From Turritopsis dohrnii (Eukaryota; Cnidaria; Hydrozoa; Anthoathecata; Oceaniidae): a DNA stretch of 64,000 bases. Shown here in pieces: positions 38,701 through 49,840 of this stretch. Within the stretch, counting starts at the first letter, position 1; the number at the start of each line of letters is the position of its first letter. Location of the stretch: positions 496,001-560,000 of the forward strand of contig BQMF02000116.1 in the NCBI GenBank assembly GCA_027922465.2. Reading direction: 5' to 3'. The position numbers were made by a program, and so were the translations under genes. The notes below the pieces were generated by a model. It worked only from the letters and a program-made list of their open reading frames with translations. It did no database searches and was not told where the DNA came from.

Positions 38701-41700
38701 TTCATCTATTGTTTTAATACAAGTTCTCGTTAGCGATCTGAATACTTACATGGGTGCATTGGGGTAATTTTTAAACTTCATAGTTATATACAGGGAAAAA
38801 AGTTATTATTTTTTTCATATTGCACAGCTGTGTTTCAGTGCTTCTATAATTGTTAGCTTTATACCTCGATAAAAGCATCTACTCTGAATTTTATATGTAA
38901 AGTGATGAATCTTCAAATTGTGAAAAGCCGATCATTGGTTTATATGAAAATGAGCCAAAGTATGGTGAGGAAGAAATAAAGAGGAGCGGGGTTTCGACAA
39001 ATTGTTTTTCAGTAATGTTCAATGCCATTCGTTATGTAAGAGAAGATTGTACGTCCAAATTTCGTTCAAAGTTATCTGCCATGTGCAAAGTTAGTTCATA
39101 CGAGTACATGTCAAAGAGTTTTCCAGTTTTCAAAATCACCATTTGTGACTATATTTTTCAAATCTTAAGAACCTACAGCTAAAACCATTTACGTGAACCT
39201 CTACAATGATGGCCTTATATTTTTTTTGCTTCTATGCATTATTCGGAAATAAGGAAGAGTCTTTCTTTTTATCTTTTTTTATGTTCTTAAGACTTTTAAT
39301 TTAGACGATGTTTCAAACTTATTTGAGAAGCTTTTCCAAGATTACTCATCATTCGATCCAGCTGAGGTTTTTGTGAGGTCAGCTGCAGCTGGGAATGAAC
39401 ATGAAGTTAGCAACTTGTGCCAAATGAAAAATGTAGATGTGCGTTACTTTGATTTGTGCATTTTTGCTTGTTTATCACATGTTTATGTTCATGATTTCTT
39501 TCGTGTTATTTGTTTTTATTAAAGATTGATGTTACCTTTGGAGGACACACAGCATTACAAGTGGCATGTCAAAATGGACATACTGAAGTAGTAAAAATTC
39601 TTCTCGATAATCATGCTGACACTTCATTACAGGTCAGAATTCAACTTCCATTGTTTTGAAATCTATAACATCGGCATAATTGTCCCTTTTTTAATGGCAC
39701 TCATTTTCCTGTTGTGGAAAAGTCTGTTTTTATGGAACATCTTCAACATCATTAATTTATACAGATATCAGAATACTGTAAACAATTTCCTTGAAAAGAT
39801 TTTGAATTGGAAAATGAACTAAGATGATCTGAGGAGGAAGGAAAGAAACATGTTCATTTTAGTCTCTAATTTCTGTTGAGACTAAAATTCTGTGCCAAAT
39901 GTAAACAACTTGTGCCTCTTTTGCTGTTGTTTCCATAGGATAAAGATGGTGATGCAGCTGTCCACCATGCAACATTCTGTGATAGCGGTACTGATTTGAT
40001 ACTGATTTAATATTTTTCACATATTTTCAATTGGGTACCAACTAGTATGAACAGTTAACATGATGCAGAAAAAAATGGAAAAATGATTCTCCATTATTTT
40101 ATTTCTTTATTTTTTCTTAACTTGGTTGATGCAGGATCCATCATCGATTTGCTTCACACTTCTGGAGCAGATCTGAATGCACGTAATAATAGGAGACAGA
40201 CTAGCCTGCACGTGGCAGTGAATAAAGGTCATTTCAGTTGTGTGAAGGCATTACTCCAGGCTAATGTCCATCCCAATTTGCAAGATTCGGAAGGTGACAC
40301 CCCTCTCCATGATGCTATCACTAAAAGAAGAGGTGACCTTGTGGAAGTGTTGGTCCATGCTGGTGCAGATATCTCCTTGAGTAACAACAATGGCTTCAAT
40401 GCCATCCATCACGCAGCTTTAAGAGGAAATTCAAGGTTTCTTATGCCCAATTTCCACTTAACAAATTTTAGCGGAAAAACTTCGAGCGGAACATACTTCG
40501 CGCGGAATTTTTTCTTAGAAAAATTAAAATGGTTTTCCACTTCATGAAAACGCGCGAAATTATTATTAAAAACATAAACAAATATGGCTGCAATAAATCG
40601 AAAGCTGATATTGTTGCTGTTGCTACGAATAAGAATAAAAACACGAAAGCAAAGACAGCAAAGGAAGAAGTATGCAAAAAGATTCTGGGTACGCAAATTA
40701 TTTGCTGAAAGAAAACTGAAGGGAGAGTACCACTTGTTGGTAAAAGATATGAAATTATTCGACCACGAATATTTTTTCAAACAATTTAGGATGATGCCCA
40801 CTCAATTGGAAGAACTTCTTCATTGGGTATCACCAAGAATTTTGAAGTCTTCTATAAAAAGAGAAGCAATGAGAATAATCACAGTAGTGATTTGAAGTAT
40901 CAACTTGGTAGATATTCGTACATTGTATTTCTGCCAACTGATTTTGGTTTAACTGCTTAATATTTTTGTCTTGAATTTTAACATTTGACTGTGTGTCACG
41001 GTTGGATATAGGATCTGGTAGGAACACCAATTCATCGTAAAAGTGACATCTTGGAGGGCGACATGATGATGCACCTGATCTTGAAGAGTCTCTTTCACGA
41101 TCGAGGCATTTTTTGAAGTTATTTTTCAGATTCTTCCACTTTGTTTTCAAATATGCCACTAAATAATAATAATAAAAAAACCCCATTTTAATCATGTTAA
41201 ATTTAAATGATCATAGTGTGGTTTATAATGTTTAATATAATGATACCCAACATGATAATCATTTTATCATTTAAAAAGCCTACCATCACGATGTATTTTT
41301 GATGATATATCCTTCCATGCCACTTTCTTTTTGTGAGAGTCTGCATAGCAACTGGCTCCAATCTGCCATAAACAAGGATATGCATAAACCTCCATGATTA
41401 AGGACTCCAGTAAATTTGCCTCGCTTTCCTTATTATTTCCTTTAATTATTTGTTCAATAAGCAGATTTTCTGATTCATTTGTACGGTCTGATTCTTAATA
41501 ATAATAATAATAATAATAATAATGATATATTTCACAGTATCTCCAAAATTTTACAATTGGCTCTTCACCTGGAAATTGAGAAGATTATGTATATGCAGCG
41601 TCTAAAAAATATCGTATATTAAAAAAAATAATGGCAGAAATTAGAGAGACAGTAGTATAGGACGTGGCTAGGTGTGGATAAGGTGAAGGTAGAGTAGAAC

Positions 41701-44700
41701 CAGATAGTCGTAAACCAAAAAGAATGTCGACTGAAGTTATGAAAACTAGGAAATGGGACATGACTAAACCTAAGGACTAACGTAATGTAAACCGATGTGT
41801 AGGACCAAATTGAGGTTAGAACCGAATATTAGAAAAAAAAAACTGTTAATATATATAAACTTATAAATTAATTCCTCCATGGCAGTAAAGATAGAACTTG
41901 GACTCAAAAAGCAATCTAAAACCTAAAATAGGACCAGATGAAGGTAAGGAGATATGATAAAGGAATATTGATAGCATTGGTCTTCGTAGGTAAGTGCACC
42001 CCCAGGCAAATCCACCGCTTCCTGACGAGGAAAAATACGTTGAGTAAGCAATTTCGTCCAAGTTTGATTGGCTAATAAAATTTATTCCGCATGAAGTTTT
42101 TTCGTTCGCTCAAGAAAGTCAAAATGATTTTGACCTTCAAGTGCGAACGAAAAAACTTCGAGCGGAAAGTGATCAACCAATCAGAATCAGCGGAATAATT
42201 CCGCTCGAAGTTTTTCCGCTAAAGTTTGTTAAGTGGAAATCGGGCATTACTCATTTTTTTTCATTGTTACTTAAAAAACCATCTCTATGTTTTTCGAGGT
42301 TCTTCTGATTGTTCTCTTTAGTAAATCAATAAATGGTTTTTTGCGGAATCAGTTTTTCAAGCTGAAAATGACCTTTCATTAGTTCCTTTGTGAATCAGTT
42401 CTTAACTTTGGAATGAACCGTTTCTAGAAAACACAGCTTTATGAGGTCTTCTTCACATTTTGCAGGGCTATTGAAAAGATGCTCTCAAAAAATAGTCGGC
42501 CATGGGTTATCAACGAACAGAAGGACGACGGTTACACAGCACTCCACTTAGCCGCTCTGAACAATCATTGTGATGTGGTGAATACGCTCATTAAGATGGG
42601 GAATGCTAATAAAGACTATCAAAACACTAATCTACAAACTCCATTACATCTTGCCATACAGAGGCAGCATACTCAAATTGTTAAGGTTAGCTATCCTTTC
42701 CTGGGGTTGGGAAAAAGATGAGAAATTTTTCAGCAGTACTGGTCTAAAAGTTATCTTGTCCAGATTTTAGTTTGCGAAGGCGCGAATTTAACTTTGCAAG
42801 ATAAAGACGGTGACACTCCTCTACATGAAGCGTTACGTTGTCACACGCTGTTGCAATTGAAAGAGTTGCAAAATGTCAAAGATGTGAAACAGGTTTGACA
42901 CTTCCGTTCCGCTTTAGTTTTACAAAATAATAATAATAATAACATTTTCATTTTTTTTTACCAGCTTCTGAGTGATTTTGGTTCAGTGAGTTCGGCCAGT
43001 GGTACAAACAACGATAAGAAAGACAGTGCCTCGATTGCATGTTACTTGGTTGTTCACGGTGCTGATATTCATGCTAAAAATCACAAGGAACAGTCGCCAC
43101 TGGATTTATGCTCGGATCATCTACTTTCAAAAACTTTAGAAACGTGTCGAATGGAGTGGTTGGCGTAAGTTCTTTTGTTGATGGCTCGATGAACAATTAT
43201 TGTACGGTGCATCTTCTTATTTTTTGACTGGGTTAGTGAAACACGCCTTCAACAGGCTTTTCATCGGATAGTTTATTTTTCCTTCTTGACTTTTTTGTAG
43301 TGGGAAAGAAAAATGTTTAGTGGGCAAAATCGTCAAAATGTCACTGCGATGAAGAGCAATTTTGTGGAAATAGTGCGTAATAGACATGCACTCATTCGCA
43401 GTGATTTTTCAGCGAATTTACCCACTGTGGTGAAACTAGGATAACAAGCCTTGAGATTGAGGAGACGAAGCTTTCATTAACAGATCGATTCCTTTTTTTG
43501 CACAGTTCCAAAGAGGGAAGTGGAGATGACATATTGGAAGATCCACATTTCGAGTGTATCATCTGTTCCGAGGCCGAACGTGACGTCATCTTTTCACCTT
43601 GCCACCACGTGATAGCTTGTGTAGACTGTGCTTCCAGAATCAAAAAATGTCTCATTTGTCGACAGTATGTGCAGTCCAGACAAAAGGTTTGTTCGTTATT
43701 TTCGAATGTAGTTGAACAGACCTGTATTTATTGGAACATAAAGTGTCTAATCACAGCTAATGAAACTGACCTATATAATGAATATTTTAAATATTGTAAT
43801 TTACACTTTTTGTAAAGATTATATTTGAATAGGTTATACTGTTTGAAAATTCGATATTTCTTCCGTTTGTAAATTTAATTTTGCGAAATCGATTTAACAC
43901 GAGTTTTTTCATCCGTGTTAATCCGTTGATCTTTGAAAAATTCGGAAAGCGACGTTCTTCTCCAAACGAACCTCACGTGATCCTTTCTTTGAAGAGCTTT
44001 TCTGTAAATGCTCATGAATGATTGACGCCTGCACACCATTCAGTCAACATGTTCAGCCAACTATGATAATGTCAGCTGATTTTTTCGTAAAAATCAAAAC
44101 ATCTTTTAATCGCATCTAGCAAGACGTTCATCTTTTAAGAAAGGCTTTTACTGTATATTACAGGTTTAAAGTATGGAATAGATGAAGTGGCTGTTTCGTG
44201 TGCCGTCAAATTGACTTTATTTATTTATTTACATTTTGTAGATCGAGGAATGTTTAATTTGTTCGGACCGAAAAGCAAGCATGCTATGCAAACCTTGTGG
44301 TCACATGGCTTCGTGTGCCGGTAAGTTTGTATGCATCGACCTATCAATACAACCTTTCCGCAGGATTTTTCAGTTCCTTTTATTCAAACGGAAGTGTTCT
44401 CCAAAATGTTTCCTCCGTTGTGTGGATAGTGGAACTCCTCCGTTGTGTGGATAGTGGAACTAGGGATACAAACAGGGCGTGTTAAGATTGTGTCTCGTCA
44501 TCGAAACGTCTTTTTTTCAGGTTGTTCCAAATTAATGAAAAAATGTGTACTTTGCCGAACAACAGTTGAGCAAATGATTAATTACCGTGACCTTTGCAAC
44601 CCTAACGACAACGGTGAGATTTGTTTACATTAGGATGAGGCTCTGAAAACCGGAGTTACAAAATCGAGTTATAAAGTTGAGTTTTTACCTAGCAAATATA

Positions 44701-45895
44701 TTTCTTTGTGGAACACCACGTGCAAATTTGGTGATGGCTATGATTTGGTGATGGTGCAACATGATTATTTTCAGAAATAATAATTAAAAAGCAAAATAGT
44801 TAAAATTTCAAGTTAATTATGACGTCATAATCCATAACTCGACATAATAACTCGAGTTTGTAACTCGAGTTTCTGGGTCTCCATTAGGATGACTGTCAAT
44901 AGTTCGTGGCGTTTTCTATTTTCTTTGTTTTGCAATTCTAGTAAGACCCGTGACCTTGGACTCACCCAGCACCACAAGCGGTAACGATGTGGATGACGTC
45001 ACTGTCTTAGCAAAAAAGCTACAAGAAATAAAGGACCAGGTTAATCTCAGAATTTTTGTTCTTTTTCGTAATGGTACAGCAGGGAAACAACATTGTTTCC
45101 ATTTCATTGTGTATTGGGAAAGTTGTTCAGTTTTCATGAAGACTTGCATTAAGCACAGTTTGGTGACATGAAACTCGCGGCGGTTCGAACAAGGCATTTA
45201 TTAAGGTGTTAATAACAATTTGGACGTGCAATTAACGAATCTAGAGCTGTCACATGTCACCAAAGCACCAATCTGGGCCATGTGACACTTATTACTCTTG
45301 AGACCAATAAACAACATAATGGGAAGAAGCTTTCGCGGATGTTTTTTCTTTCTTTTTTCGTTTTGGCCATTTTCTCGAATATTTCAAAACCAGAAACCAG
45401 CGATACGCAAAAGTTTTTTCATGCGAAATATTTGAATAAAGAAACTCAAACGAAATGAAACTGCGAAACTTGAAACGAGGTCAGTTGCTAAACTTGAAAC
45501 GAGGTCAGTTGCTAAACTTAAAGACTGGTATATGTTAAGACCAAAACGTATTACATGACGCAATTAAAAACTAGAAATGTTGGACCTCGCACTGAAAGGT
45601 TTTCCGCGAAATTTCTCCCAAAAGTCATCATTCGCATTTCCCCCTCAAAAGTCACACGAAAGTGCTTTGAGCAGGAGTAGGATTTAATCGTCTCTATGTT
45701 TGTCATATATAATCATTAATCTCTTGATGTTTCAATAACATTTTCTATTTTCAGACAATTTGCGCTGTTTGTTTGGACAGAACAAAAAATATGATTTTCC
45801 TGTGTGGCCACGGTTCTTGTCAACTTTGTGGCGACAAACTGAACGATTGTCCGTTATGCCGAAAACCTATCGAAAAGAAAATATTGCTGTTCTAA
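32726..45895 (+). CDS. mib1: E3 ubiquitin ligase Mind bomb 1, complete 21-exon gene
   Basis: RING ubiquitin ligase that ubiquitinates Delta/Jagged ligands and drives their endocytosis in the signal-sending cell, enabling Notch activation. Exons: 32726-32954, 33093-33264, 34287-34393, 34608-34735, 36644-36844, 37597-37673, 37783-37990, 38446-38499, 38578-38656, 39305-39438, 39525-39632, 39939-39987, 40135-40435, 42466-42685, 42764-42892, 42965-43164, 43506-43686, 44242-44320, 44521-44613, 44942-45039, 45755-45895. All phases match; 995 residues against about 1,006 in human MIB1. Domains: MIB/HERC2 (about 12-75), ZZ finger (78-130), second MIB/HERC2 (140-212), two MIB repeats (213-418), ankyrin repeats (430-790), three RINGs. 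Three RINGs and the near-identical last one identify MIB1, not MIB2. The start lies just before the conserved [20 protein letters not shown]. Confidence 0.96.
35837..36270. repeat. TG-rich 208-bp tandem duplication in an mib1 intron
   Basis: Two diverged copies (35837-36044 and 36045-about 36270) share GTTGTGTATGTNGACGTAGAAGG, GAGGAGGGTGTGTATGTCATG and GTGTGAGTTGGAAAT. The surrounding 35.6-36.4 kb is strongly TG-rich on the plus strand. It lies in the intron between exons 4 and 5 (34736-36643). Open frames here are composition artefacts. Confidence 0.8.
36415..36502. repeat. Short diverged tandem duplication
   Basis: Two copies of about 45 bp sharing AACAACATAAGAATTGTTACAAAT, with a few differences, in the same mib1 intron. 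Confidence 0.6.
40584..40895 (+). pseudogene. N-terminal remnant of a Harbinger (HARBI1-like) transposase
   Basis: The 103-codon frame contains [38 protein letters not shown] and WVSPRIL. This matches the layout of the N-terminal helical region of HARBI1-like transposases that precedes the DDE domain. The catalytic domain is missing; the frame ends where the opposite-strand MADF gene begins. The copy cannot encode an active transposase. Confidence 0.75.
40990..41493 (-). CDS. MADF (Myb/SANT-like) accessory gene of the Harbinger element, partial
   Basis: Two minus-strand exons encode a split MADF domain. The first (about 41493-41279) ends [20 protein letters not shown]... IHRD and is spliced by a GT at 41278. 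The second starts at 41158 ([19 protein letters not shown]) and runs through [22 protein letters not shown]. The phase is consistent (1 base + 2). MADF proteins are the DNA-binding partners encoded by PIF/Harbinger elements and help transposase enter the nucleus and bind its ends. No clear start codon or full C-terminus is seen. Confidence 0.65.
44407..44462. repeat. 27-bp tandem duplication in an mib1 intron
   Basis: Two copies of CCTCCGTTGTGTGGATAGT-type sequence back to back between exons 18 and 19. Confidence 0.85.
45480..45530. repeat. 25-bp tandem duplication in the last mib1 intron
   Basis: Two copies of AACTTGAAACGAGGTCAG-type sequence back to back between exons 20 and 21. Confidence 0.85.
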
Positions 45896-45911
45896 GCTTG
45901 TAAATATTCAT

Positions 45912-45917
45912 AATAAA
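45912..45917 (+). terminator. Polyadenylation signal AATAAA of mib1
   Basis: AATAAA lies 16 bases after the mib1 stop codon, in an A-rich stretch, implying a very short 3' UTR. Confidence 0.7.
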
Positions 45918-45929
45918 ATAAAAGCAAAA

Positions 45930-47165
45930 ATTTATCAATTTCTGCGTTTTTTTTCTTTACCCTCTTTTCATCGCTTTTGGCGTTTTTTTTGTTTGTCGCT
46001 TTATAGAATAGGATTTTTTTCATATTTCCGCCGCTTTAAGGCTGCCGCTGTTTATTGAAAAAATTTTTATCGCTTTTTATACTTTCTAGTTGTTCATCCT
46101 CGATGCTTCCATCATTTTCTCTTTATTTTTTTTTCTTTTTCTTTTTCGTGATGAATCACTTCATTATGTGTTTTGTTTCGGGTGAACAGTTGTGCCAGCT
46201 TTGAACATAATAAACCACGTGCTTCGTATTTCCATCCATCACGCGTTCTTTTATTTTCTCATCTCAGGGAATCGAGATATTAAATATTTGATTATAAATG
46301 CACTTGACAGAAATTTTTAATGTTACAAGATCTCCTGCGGAATTGAATTGATGGGATTGGCTAGGGAAACGATAAGAGGTAACAATTACTAATATTTTCA
46401 TTTTTATATGAAAAAAATTAAGATTTTTGACTCACGAAACGAATGTGTTTATCTCCTGCTAACAAAATTATAATATACGTCAGAAAATCAATCATTTGTA
46501 ATGTGTAAAAAAACATTTAAAAAAAATAACACTTTCGCACAAACAGAAATTTCTCATCACACCTCTTATGTTCATTTAATTTTTCACGTGAGAGTAATTA
46601 AAAGATAATTATTGGAATTCAGCATGGACCATGTTGATCATAATTTACTTTTGAAAACATGTTTCTCACAACTTCTATAATTTTTTCGTGTAAAGAATAA
46701 GATAAAGTTAGTATTTCGTAGTCCGTTATGTTTTTAATTTTTTTCTGTACAAAGAAGAACCTATTAATAAACTTACAGCTTGTTTTGTTTGAAAATGTTT
46801 GAAAAAGTTTTCTGTTTATGTATATACTTATCCGGAATTTGTTCCGATTTTATGTTAAAGTAAACATGTGATTGATTTTTTATAAAGTTTTATTTTCGTG
46901 TGTAACAAGTGACCTTGGCTACTACGAGCTTCTTCACCCTCCTAATTTTTATAAGAATTTAAAAGTTTTCTCGTGAACGTCAAAGCTCTCTTTCTAGTTG
47001 TTCTGTATAACCTGTTTTATTTTTGTGCTAGATCAAGGCAGAAGACATTTCCAAGCTCAGTGAAGCGTGAATTTCACATTTTCTCACCACATTCACAAAA
47101 TTCGTCGAGAAGATCATCTTGAAGCAGCTACATTCCATTCGATGAACATCGCTTAGCTTTCCGTA
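45930..47165. other. mib1-soxC intergenic region
   Basis: About 1.2 kb between two genes on the same strand. T-rich near 45940-46140; no coding features. A TTTTTGTGCTAG acceptor-like signal at about 47020-47031 may open the soxC leader exon, which leaves 134 bases of 5' UTR before the ATG. The soxC promoter presumably lies upstream of it. Confidence 0.45.
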
Positions 47166-48208
47166 ATGGAATTGGATATGGGTGTTGATGTCCTTTTTCC
47201 CGATATTATACCTTCGTCTGAATCAGGTGAAGAAATGAACATCTTACATTTGAATCCACTTCACATGAGTGTCGATTTTGAAGATTACGGTCGGAAAAAA
47301 ACGAAAGCAACTGATGATCATGTTAAACGACCAATGAATGCCTTCATGGTATGGTCTCAGATCGAACGGAAGAAAATGGCTGAGATCTACCCAGACATGC
47401 ATAACGCGGAGATTAGTCGACGACTCGGTAGGTTGCTGTTGTGTCGTCATAAAGATGTCATGTACACACGTTTGACGTACGTCGCTTCAATGACTTATTT
47501 TCTTTTCCAGGCAAACGGTGGAAACTGTTAAGTGACGCAGATCGACGTCCATATGTTGTACGTTCAGAAAAGCTACGTGAGGAACATATGCGTCGTTATC
47601 CAGATTACAAATATCGACCAAAGAAGAAGGCTACCAAAGAAACGAACAAAAACAATAACGGCAACCACCTTCAAACTATGATCAAATTAGGACCTGCATC
47701 TGTGCTAAACGAAAAGTCTAGTAATCAAAGTTTTATCTCGGAACAAAATATTCAAACTACTTCAACGTCAAAAGGGAAAATTTTTAATATTAAAATGGCA
47801 GGAAACGGACAGTATTTATTATCTCCAGGGAGACCATTTTTAACTTTGTCTCGTCAAGTCGGGAAAATCGGTAGCCTGAGTTCATGTGATGGCAATTACT
47901 CGCTGACGTCACATTTGGATGGATCACAAAAGTCGAATCCCATCACACCGCCTCCGAATGTTCCCGATCCACTAAGTTCTCCCGAGTTCGGATCCGAATC
48001 GAATGTGTCGTTTTATGAAGATGAAGATCTGGTACCAGAGAAAAAGGACATATCACAAACAGATGCACAGAAGGCACCTGAATGGACATGTGATTTCATC
48101 AATAGCTACCCCCCTTTCGCTGATCTGACCTACACTAACTTATACACACCACCTGAAGTGTCCGAAATCCTGACCGGACAGTGGTTAGAAAGTTCACTGG
48201 GGTTCTGA
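47166..48208 (+). CDS. soxC: SoxC-group HMG-box transcription factor, two exons
   Basis: Exons 47166-47427 and 47511-48208 (GT-AG, phase 1) encode 319 residues. The HMG box (about 54-130) begins [20 protein letters not shown], continues [19 protein letters not shown] and ends [11 protein letters not shown]. The [14 protein letters not shown] form is typical of the SoxC (Sox4/11/12) group. The C-terminus [20 protein letters not shown] resembles the conserved SoxC transactivation end (PEV...GDWLES). These two features make the assignment firm. SoxC proteins bind DNA in the nucleus and promote neural and progenitor differentiation. An 83-bp intron interrupts the HMG box after SRRLG; vertebrate SoxC genes are intronless. 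Between the box and the C-terminus the protein is serine/asparagine-rich with an acidic patch ([13 protein letters not shown]). Confidence 0.92.
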
Positions 48209-49127
48209 GCTGTCAATAACCAATAATCCAGAACACCTGAAAACGCAATGCAAACCACCAATAACACGACCCGAATTTTCAAACATTATGCATGATGAAA
48301 TTCTGTATGAAAACCTGCTAATTTGTGAAATTCACATGGCCGAATGCAGTGGCGTCTCATGAATTTATTCTTAAAATGTTTTGACGTTGCAAATTTTCAA
48401 ACTGCAAACCCAGAAAAGTTTTTGATAAAATAATTTTTTTGGTTGGCCAATAATTGTATATCTAAAATCCTGCAAACATTGAATTATTATGAAACGTTTT
48501 CTGACTTTGAATTATTATGAAACGTTTTCTGACTTTGAATTTGAAAATGTTTTTCTGGTATAAATATCTTCTCTTGTATATAATGATTGAATGCCAACAT
48601 TATTTGTATATTTTATTAACTGGACTAATTCATTATTTATTACCATGATAAATAACCAATCCCTGAGTAAATTTGTTTACTTGATGTTGAAATTTATTTT
48701 CTTTCCTGGATTTTTCCAATTTCCAAGGGATAATAGTTTTTTCAGGGCCTGGGAGACGATGCAAAAAAACCCCAAAAAACACAAGAACAAATAATTCGTT
48801 AAAACTTTACTTAACTTTTTTTCAGATGTTCTTGTCGTTAAGTGATATACTAATGGGGTTTTATGATAAAACCACGATGATTTGAAGTAGCGCCCTAACA
48901 ATCACATTTTTGATTATTTTTGTATTGCTCATTAATAGAAAGGCGTAGTTGATTGTTAACGGTTTCAAGCCGTTCATGTAAGTGGCTCACAAACAATTTA
49001 CAAACAATTTGGAATTAAGTTTTAAGTATGTTGCTTTGTTTTTGTTCAATTTCTGCTGTCTGTTGTAATATTATTAAAAACACCCATCACCCCTAAAAAA
49101 GTGTCAAGCTGCGTTCAGAAAATCGCA
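48209..49127. other. soxC 3' flank, no supported gene
   Basis: AT-rich; apart from the tandem duplication nothing is recognised. A clear poly(A) signal was not found. Confidence 0.4.
48488..48543. repeat. Tandem duplication downstream of soxC
   Basis: Two nearly exact copies of GAATTATTATGAAACGTTTT-type sequence, probably within the soxC 3' UTR. Confidence 0.85.
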
Positions 49128-49604
49128 TACCGTAATGCTTCGAATAAACGCCCGGGGCGTTTATTAAATTTTTCGAAGTTTTTTGGGGGCGTTTATTCGA
49201 GGGAGGCATTTTTTAAATTTTGGAAAAATGGGCAAAAAAGAATGCTCTAAAATTCTATGAAAATTATGCAACGTATGCAACTAAATGATCAATCAAAAAG
49301 GAAGGATCTTTTTGAGCTGTAGCTTTCTTTCTTTTAAGTGAAAAAACAGCCTTTTCAACTTTTCACACCAGCCTCTGCTTGCCACAAAAGATTCTTGGAC
49401 TACACAGGATCTTCATTCTTTTCATTGAACATCTTTTTAGCTTTAAAAATGATCATTTTCCTACTAAAAGGAGCGTTTTCGTCCGTTGTTGGTAAACGCA
49501 CAAAACCAGGTCTTCTTCCAACTGCTCGTCGATACATTTTCTCCCGCCTCCTTCTAGTTTATTAAATAATTTCACTTTTTCGGGGTATTCGAAGCTTTAC
49601 GGTA
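49128..49604. mobile_element. TA-flanked MITE, CCGTAATGCTTCGAATA termini
   Basis: The left TACCGTAATGCTTCGAATA and right TATTCGAAGCTTTACGGTA are inverted copies with one or two differences. The element is 477 bp and non-coding. The CCGTA start and TA duplication resemble the MITE at 7268-7619, so the two may belong to one Tc1/mariner-like superfamily. Confidence 0.75.
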
Positions 49605-49639
49605 GGTAGGTTAAAAGTATGGTATGGTCTGATTTGAAG

Positions 49640-49735
49640 TTAAGGCTGGAATACACGATCATTTTAAAATGATAAATGATGTTTTTTTTAATCCTGTAAC
49701 ACCTGTTTACACGATCATTTACAAACGTTCTATGG
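49640..49735. repeat. Interspersed repeat shared with 57773-57875
   Basis: AAGGCTGGAATACACGATC, then a palindromic CATTTTAAAATG, then TTTTTTTAATCCTGTAAC and TGTTTACACGATCATTTA. The same series occurs at 57773-57875 on the same strand. It is probably one end of an unidentified element family. Confidence 0.65.
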
Positions 49736-49840
49736 TAAAAGAGTTCTTTTTAATCATGATGAAGAGTACACATGTCCCAACAACGAAAGTGAAAATCAGA
49801 GAATCAGAAACGAAGACATTGGATTTTGCCTTCAAAAACG

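Larger units (their letters stand above)
40444..42246. mobile_element. PIF/Harbinger transposon in mib1 intron 13, with 48-bp inverted termini and TTA target duplication
   Basis: The left end TGCCCAATTTCCACTTAAC... and the reverse complement of the right end TGCCCGATTTCCACTTAAC... match over about 48 bp with two differences. TTA at 40441-40443 and 42247-42249 is the 3-bp target duplication typical of PIF/Harbinger. Inside are a truncated transposase (plus strand) and a MADF-type gene (minus strand). The right subterminal region folds into a hairpin (about 42085-42166) repeating the CTTCGAGCGGA motif. Without the element the host intron would be about 225 bp. Confidence 0.92.
39305..43164 (+). 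other. Ankyrin-repeat region of Mib1
   Basis: Exons 10-16 encode eight to nine ankyrin repeats with clear [61 protein letters not shown] and TPLHEAL signatures. The exon pair 13-14 spans the intron that holds the Harbinger element. Confidence 0.93.
43506..45895 (+). other. Three RING fingers of Mib1
   Basis: RING 1 ([11 protein letters not shown]... CHHVIAC... CLICR, exon 17), RING 2 ([11 protein letters not shown]... CGHMASC... CVLCR, exons 18-19) and RING 3 ([11 protein letters not shown]... CGHGSCQLC... CPLCR, exon 21) each keep all zinc ligands. A short coiled-coil-like linker ([11 protein letters not shown]) in exon 20 precedes RING 3, as in vertebrate MIB1. RING 3 is the catalytic one in known MIB1 proteins. 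Confidence 0.93.

Noticed and set aside
40830..41195. An mib1 exon within the 40.4-42.5 kb intron
   Set aside because: The frames belong to the inserted Harbinger element on the opposite strand; exon 13 joins exon 14 in phase without them.
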